Positions 25,111 through 27,297 of a stretch of DNA of 27,297 nt are shown in pieces (the first letter of the stretch is position 1; each line of letters begins with the position of its first letter). The stretch lies in assembly GCA_036897485.1 (NCBI GenBank), contig JAYMTF010001010.1:1-27297 (forward strand), in the 5' to 3' direction. The stretch is from Pelargonium nanum (lineage: Eukaryota > Streptophyta > Magnoliopsida > Geraniales > Geraniaceae). Both the position numbers and the translations under genes were made by a program. The notes under the pieces are model-generated. The model ran no database searches. It was not told the DNA's origin and saw only the letters and a list, made by a program, of their open reading frames with translations.

Positions 25111-25186
25111 CACAACACTATTCTAGATAACTCTCTATCAACTAGACAATTATTCTAGAGAACTCTCTCAACTACACAACTATTCT
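25111..25186. repeat. ~30-bp minisatellite, interrupted by a SINE
   Basis: Units share the pattern ACAAxTATTCTAGAxAACTCTCT: 25111-25138, 25139-25168 and a partial one at 25169-25186. Similar words (ACAATTATTCTAG, AGACTATTCTAGATAACT) resume after the SINE at 25380-25420. The SINE at 25187-25376 therefore appears to have inserted into this array. Confidence 0.7.
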
Positions 25187-25376
25187 CAGGTTGATGTGTT
25201 TTGGATTTCCTTTGATGTCTCAGGTTCGAGCCTCTTTGCCGACGGGATGGGGTGGAATTTATGGGTTTAAGGGGAGAACTAACAACTAACAGGGTGACAC
25301 CCCCACTAGGGGGTGAGAAACACAGGTCTATGTAGGCTTGCTTGTCCCGTTGCTTATCACAAAAAAAAAAAAAAAA
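25187..25376 (+). mobile_element. tRNA-derived SINE, copy 1 of an unassigned family
   Basis: It contains a B box, GGTTCGAGCC (25223-25232), followed by TTTGCCGACGGGATGGGGTG, a hairpin CACCCCC/GGGGGTG, GTGAGAAACA and a 3' A-run (25361-25376). The flanks TACACAACTATTCT (25173-25186) and TACACAATTATTCT (25377-25390) look like a 14-bp target-site duplication with one mismatch. Because the target is itself a tandem array, that match could also come from two array units. The A box is absent or diverged and the 5' end is shorter than in copy 2. The same sequence blocks recur at 26990-27160, so a dispersed family is certain within this window. I do not know its name. Confidence 0.75.
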
Positions 25377-25452
25377 TACACAATTATTCTAGCAAATACA
25401 AGACTATTCTAGATAACTTGGCTACTTAATACAAATGAGCATTTGCGTGACA

Positions 25453-25509
25453 TACTCGTCTTTCTTCAAATACTCGTACAAGTACTCATACAAATACTTG
25501 TCTTTCTTC
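25453..25509. repeat. 12-bp and 42-bp internal repeats
   Basis: TACTCGTCTTTCTTC (25453-25467) and TACTTGTCTTTCTTC (25495-25509) are 42 bases apart. Between them, AAATACTCGTAC, AAGTACTCATAC and AAATACTTG are successive 12-mers. Both periods are multiples of three, so the F-box pseudogene frame is kept through them (read as YSYKYSYKY). Confidence 0.7.
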
Positions 25510-25935
25510 GAAGATGTTGAGTGCTTCAACTGTGAAATATTTGCTCTACACAACTCGAGCGATCTCTTTATTTGTGACCTCAACCATCTTGACAATCCGG
25601 AGCCATTGCTTTTGCTCCAAGACCTCGAGGTCTAATCGGGGTCAAGGGAACATATTACGATAGATTGTACTTGGTCAATTGCTTTGGGAGTCTTTTGATG
25701 GTGTTTCGAGCAGTTTATCAAAGCGAGGATCTTTGTGGCAATACGGTAGGCTTCAAGGAGTACAAGCTTGATTTTGGTAGTAAAGAGTGGATACAAGAGG
25801 AAGATTTGGGAGATTGTGTTTTGTTCTTGGGACCTAACAAATCAATGTCCGTTAAGGCTTCTTCGTACTATGGGTTCAGGCAAAAACTATATCTACTTCA
25901 CTGACGATAATAATCACTTGTGGTACCCAACATTA
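25505..25935 (+). pseudogene. DUF295 (KIB1-4 beta-propeller) F-box protein fragment
   Basis: Three frame pieces together read as the C-terminal part of a plant DUF295 F-box protein. Piece 1 (about 25505-25620) has EIFALHNSSDLFICDLN, matching the G-K-x-Y-A-x-x-x-x-G-x-x-x-x-x-D block. Piece 2 (about 25641-25875) has YYDRLYLVNCFGSLLMVFRA, FKEYKLDFGSKEWIQEEDLG and CVLFLGPNKSMSVKASSYYG. Piece 3 (from 25888) has YIYFTDDNNHLWY. These are the family's L-V-E-x-x-G-x-L-L, Y-K-L-D-x-x-x-x-x-W, L-F-L-G-x-N-x-S-x-S and I-Y-F-T-D-D motifs. A TAA at 25633-25635 plus one frame change separate pieces 1 and 2. A one-base shift at the A5 run near 25882-25886 separates 2 and 3. The F-box itself is missing upstream. 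Intact relatives are substrate adaptors of SCF ubiquitin ligases. This copy is dead. Confidence 0.75.
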
Positions 25936-26989
25936 CATCTCTTAAAATGTGAACTAGAGTTGTCACAATGGAATCATCATAGTCTAATCCAATTCAATCA
26001 TACACCTTAAGCCGAGAAAAGATTAAACATGCTTAATTAACTAAATTCGTAAGACATAACACTAAGTCAAAACAACATGCTTGTGCTCTAAAAAATTCTC
26101 ACCTACTACCATCATGTGTTCACAATTTAACTACATGCAAGGTAGGCTATATTTAGGCTACATCGCTTTTTAGAAGATCTAAATTATTTTTCTATTGTCG
26201 AGTCTTTTTCTATTTCGTCTTTTAGGGTTATCCCAAGTCAGTTCTAGTTGTTCAATTATTCAAGCGTCTATTTTTACTAGACATTTTAAGAAAAACATGA
26301 AAAACACAATGTGCAGACCAAAAAAGCATAAAAACTTAACCAGAAAGGCAGAAACTCCAAACGTCCTATATATCCAAAATTTCATAATCATATATTGGTA
26401 ATAAAAATCATCACACGTGTGTGCAACTCAAATCAAACCAAACAAATAATACATGTGTGTACCAAGCAAAAATTCAAATTCATAAATATTGTAATTCAAA
26501 ATCAAGTATGTGTGTATAACCAACCCAAATCAAACCAAACAAAATAATACATGGGTACAAAGGGATAAAACAAGAGTACGAGAAGAGTCTAAGTAAAAAA
26601 TTAATTGGTTTACACTAAGTCACCATTAAAATAGTGACACTTAATTAAAATTCTGGATTTGGGCAGATCGCTCCGCTCCCACAAATTCATTGGGTGGGTA
26701 TGAGTAACATTTTTAATGAGGTGTCATGTTATGATTGACTTGACTTACACTAAACAAAAAAGAACATGACTTAAATTCTTTTTCCTCATAAAACAATATT
26801 TAAACAAGATTTTCTTTTAAGATTAAACATGTACATCCAACCTCAAATTTTGTTTTATTTCAGGTTCTGAGTACAAAGTCGGATCAAGTGAATAGTAGGG
26901 TTAAAGATGAGTGAAGGGTCTGATCCGAAATTGAGTATGTGATTGAGCTCATATTAATGTAGGGTATGAGGTTCTTGATTCTCGGTTAG
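25936..26989. other. Intergenic DNA with direct repeats
   Basis: No gene is supported. It contains the 97-bp-period direct repeat (26429-26553), several ACACGTGTGT/ATGTGTGT words and a short GTCAC/GTGAC inverted repeat near 26609-26638. Open frames are short and low-complexity. Confidence 0.6.
26429..26553. repeat. Direct repeat of ~28 bp, period 97 bp
   Basis: CAAATCAAACCAAACAAATA at 26429 and CAAATCAAACCAAACAAAAT at 26526 continue into TAATACATG and a GTACAAAG-like end in both copies. Each is preceded by a GTGTGTGC/GTGTGTAT word. This is an old partial duplication. Confidence 0.75.
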
Positions 26990-27160
26990 ACATGTCAGGC
27001 CATGTGGTTAAAACACTTTAGATTTCTTTTGAGCTCTCAAGTTCGAGCCTACTTGCCGACGGTATGGGGTGAGATTTGTGGGGTTGGGTTTAGGGTGACG
27101 CTCCCTAAAGCGAGAAACATTGTTACTTCGAGTATGATGTCACATTACTGATAAAAAAAG
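26990..27160 (+). mobile_element. tRNA-derived SINE, copy 2 of the same family
   Basis: Homologous to 25187-25376 and longer at the 5' end. AGGCCATGTGG (26997-27007) resembles a polymerase III A box, and AGTTCGAGCC (27040-27049) is the B box, about 33 bases downstream as in tRNA genes. CTTGCCGACGGTATGGGGTG, AGGGTGACGCTCCCTAAAG and GCGAGAAAC match copy 1 block by block. The 3' end is a short A-run at 27153-27159. TTCTTGATTCTCGGTTAG before it (26972-26989) resembles TTCTTGATTTTCGGTCAG after it (27180-27197). About 20 bases separate the A-run from that right copy, so the target-site call is tentative. Confidence 0.75.
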
Positions 27161-27162
27161 GG

Positions 27163-27242
27163 TAAAATATTCCTATTTCTTCTTGATTTTCGGTCAGGTC
27201 AAATATTCCTATTTCTATTTCTATTCCTATTTCTATTTCTAT
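27163..27242. repeat. TATTCC/TATTTC microsatellite-like tract
   Basis: AAATATTCCTATTTCT occurs near 27165 and again near 27200, and the second runs on into repeated CTATTTCTATT(T/C)C units up to 27242. It flanks the SINE tail and the Stowaway-like terminus, and slippage here may have blurred the SINE target-site duplication. Confidence 0.75.
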
Positions 27243-27297
27243 TACTCCCTCCGTCCCAAAATGAGTGTCCTGTTTGTCTAAATTTTTTTTCCCAAAA
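27243..27297. mobile_element. Stowaway-like MITE end, cut by the window edge
   Basis: TA at 27243-27244 is followed by CTCCCTCCGTCCCAAAAT and then GAGTGTCCTGTTT. CTCCCTCCGT next to a TA dinucleotide is the classic terminal-inverted-repeat start of plant Stowaway MITEs (Tc1/mariner-related, TA target). Only 53 bases are visible and the other terminus lies beyond the window, so the size and any autonomous coding are unknown. Confidence 0.75.

Noticed and set aside
25223-25232. GGTTCGAGCC taken as a tRNA gene B box
   Set aside because: No cloverleaf can be formed around it, and the same block recurs at 27040 with a shared non-tRNA body and an A-tail, so it is SINE.

Overview
The window is ordinary nuclear DNA from a flowering plant, most likely a eudicot. 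The signs are AT-rich intergenic DNA, GT-AG introns in multi-exon genes, plant-only protein families (DUF1685, a ferredoxin-fused chloroplast J-protein, RST-domain TAF4, DUF295 F-box) and plant transposon debris (Au-type SINE, Stowaway-type end, LINE-type RNase H relics). I cannot name the species.

Layout: (1) 1-3.8 kb is intergenic, with a decayed RNase H fragment, small tandem repeats and a hairpin. (2) 3857-4579 (+) is a single-exon DUF1685 gene with a TATA box. (3) 6409-10141 (-) is a nine-exon gene for a J-domain plus [4Fe-4S] ferredoxin protein of 332 aa, DJC77-like and probably plastidial. (4) 10.8-11.1 kb holds a second, more decayed RNase H relic between two divergent genes. (5) 11510-12807 (+) is a three-exon gene for a small membrane-anchored LysM protein of 137 aa. 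(6) 13923-20696 (+) is a 14-exon TAF4 gene of 946 aa, whose introns carry a 60-bp tandem repeat, an LTR-retrotransposon-like relic and an Au-type SINE with a near-perfect target-site duplication. (7) 21750-24298 (+) is a five-exon gene for cytosolic ribosomal protein uL5/RPL11 of 182 aa, with an apparent ATG-only first coding exon and telo-box motifs. (8) 24.3-27.3 kb is repeat-rich, with a frameshifted DUF295 F-box pseudogene, two copies of one tRNA-derived SINE family, minisatellites and a Stowaway-like terminus cut by the window edge.

The exon models come from reading GT-AG borders and checking codon phase across every junction. All four spliced genes close in frame at lengths that suit their families. 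The intact genes are independent housekeeping or regulatory genes (general transcription, ribosome, plastid chaperone and others). They do not form an operon, cluster or joint pathway. I see no CRISPR array, phage, defence island or new multi-gene system. The interest lies in the transposon and repeat structures and a few gene-structure details.
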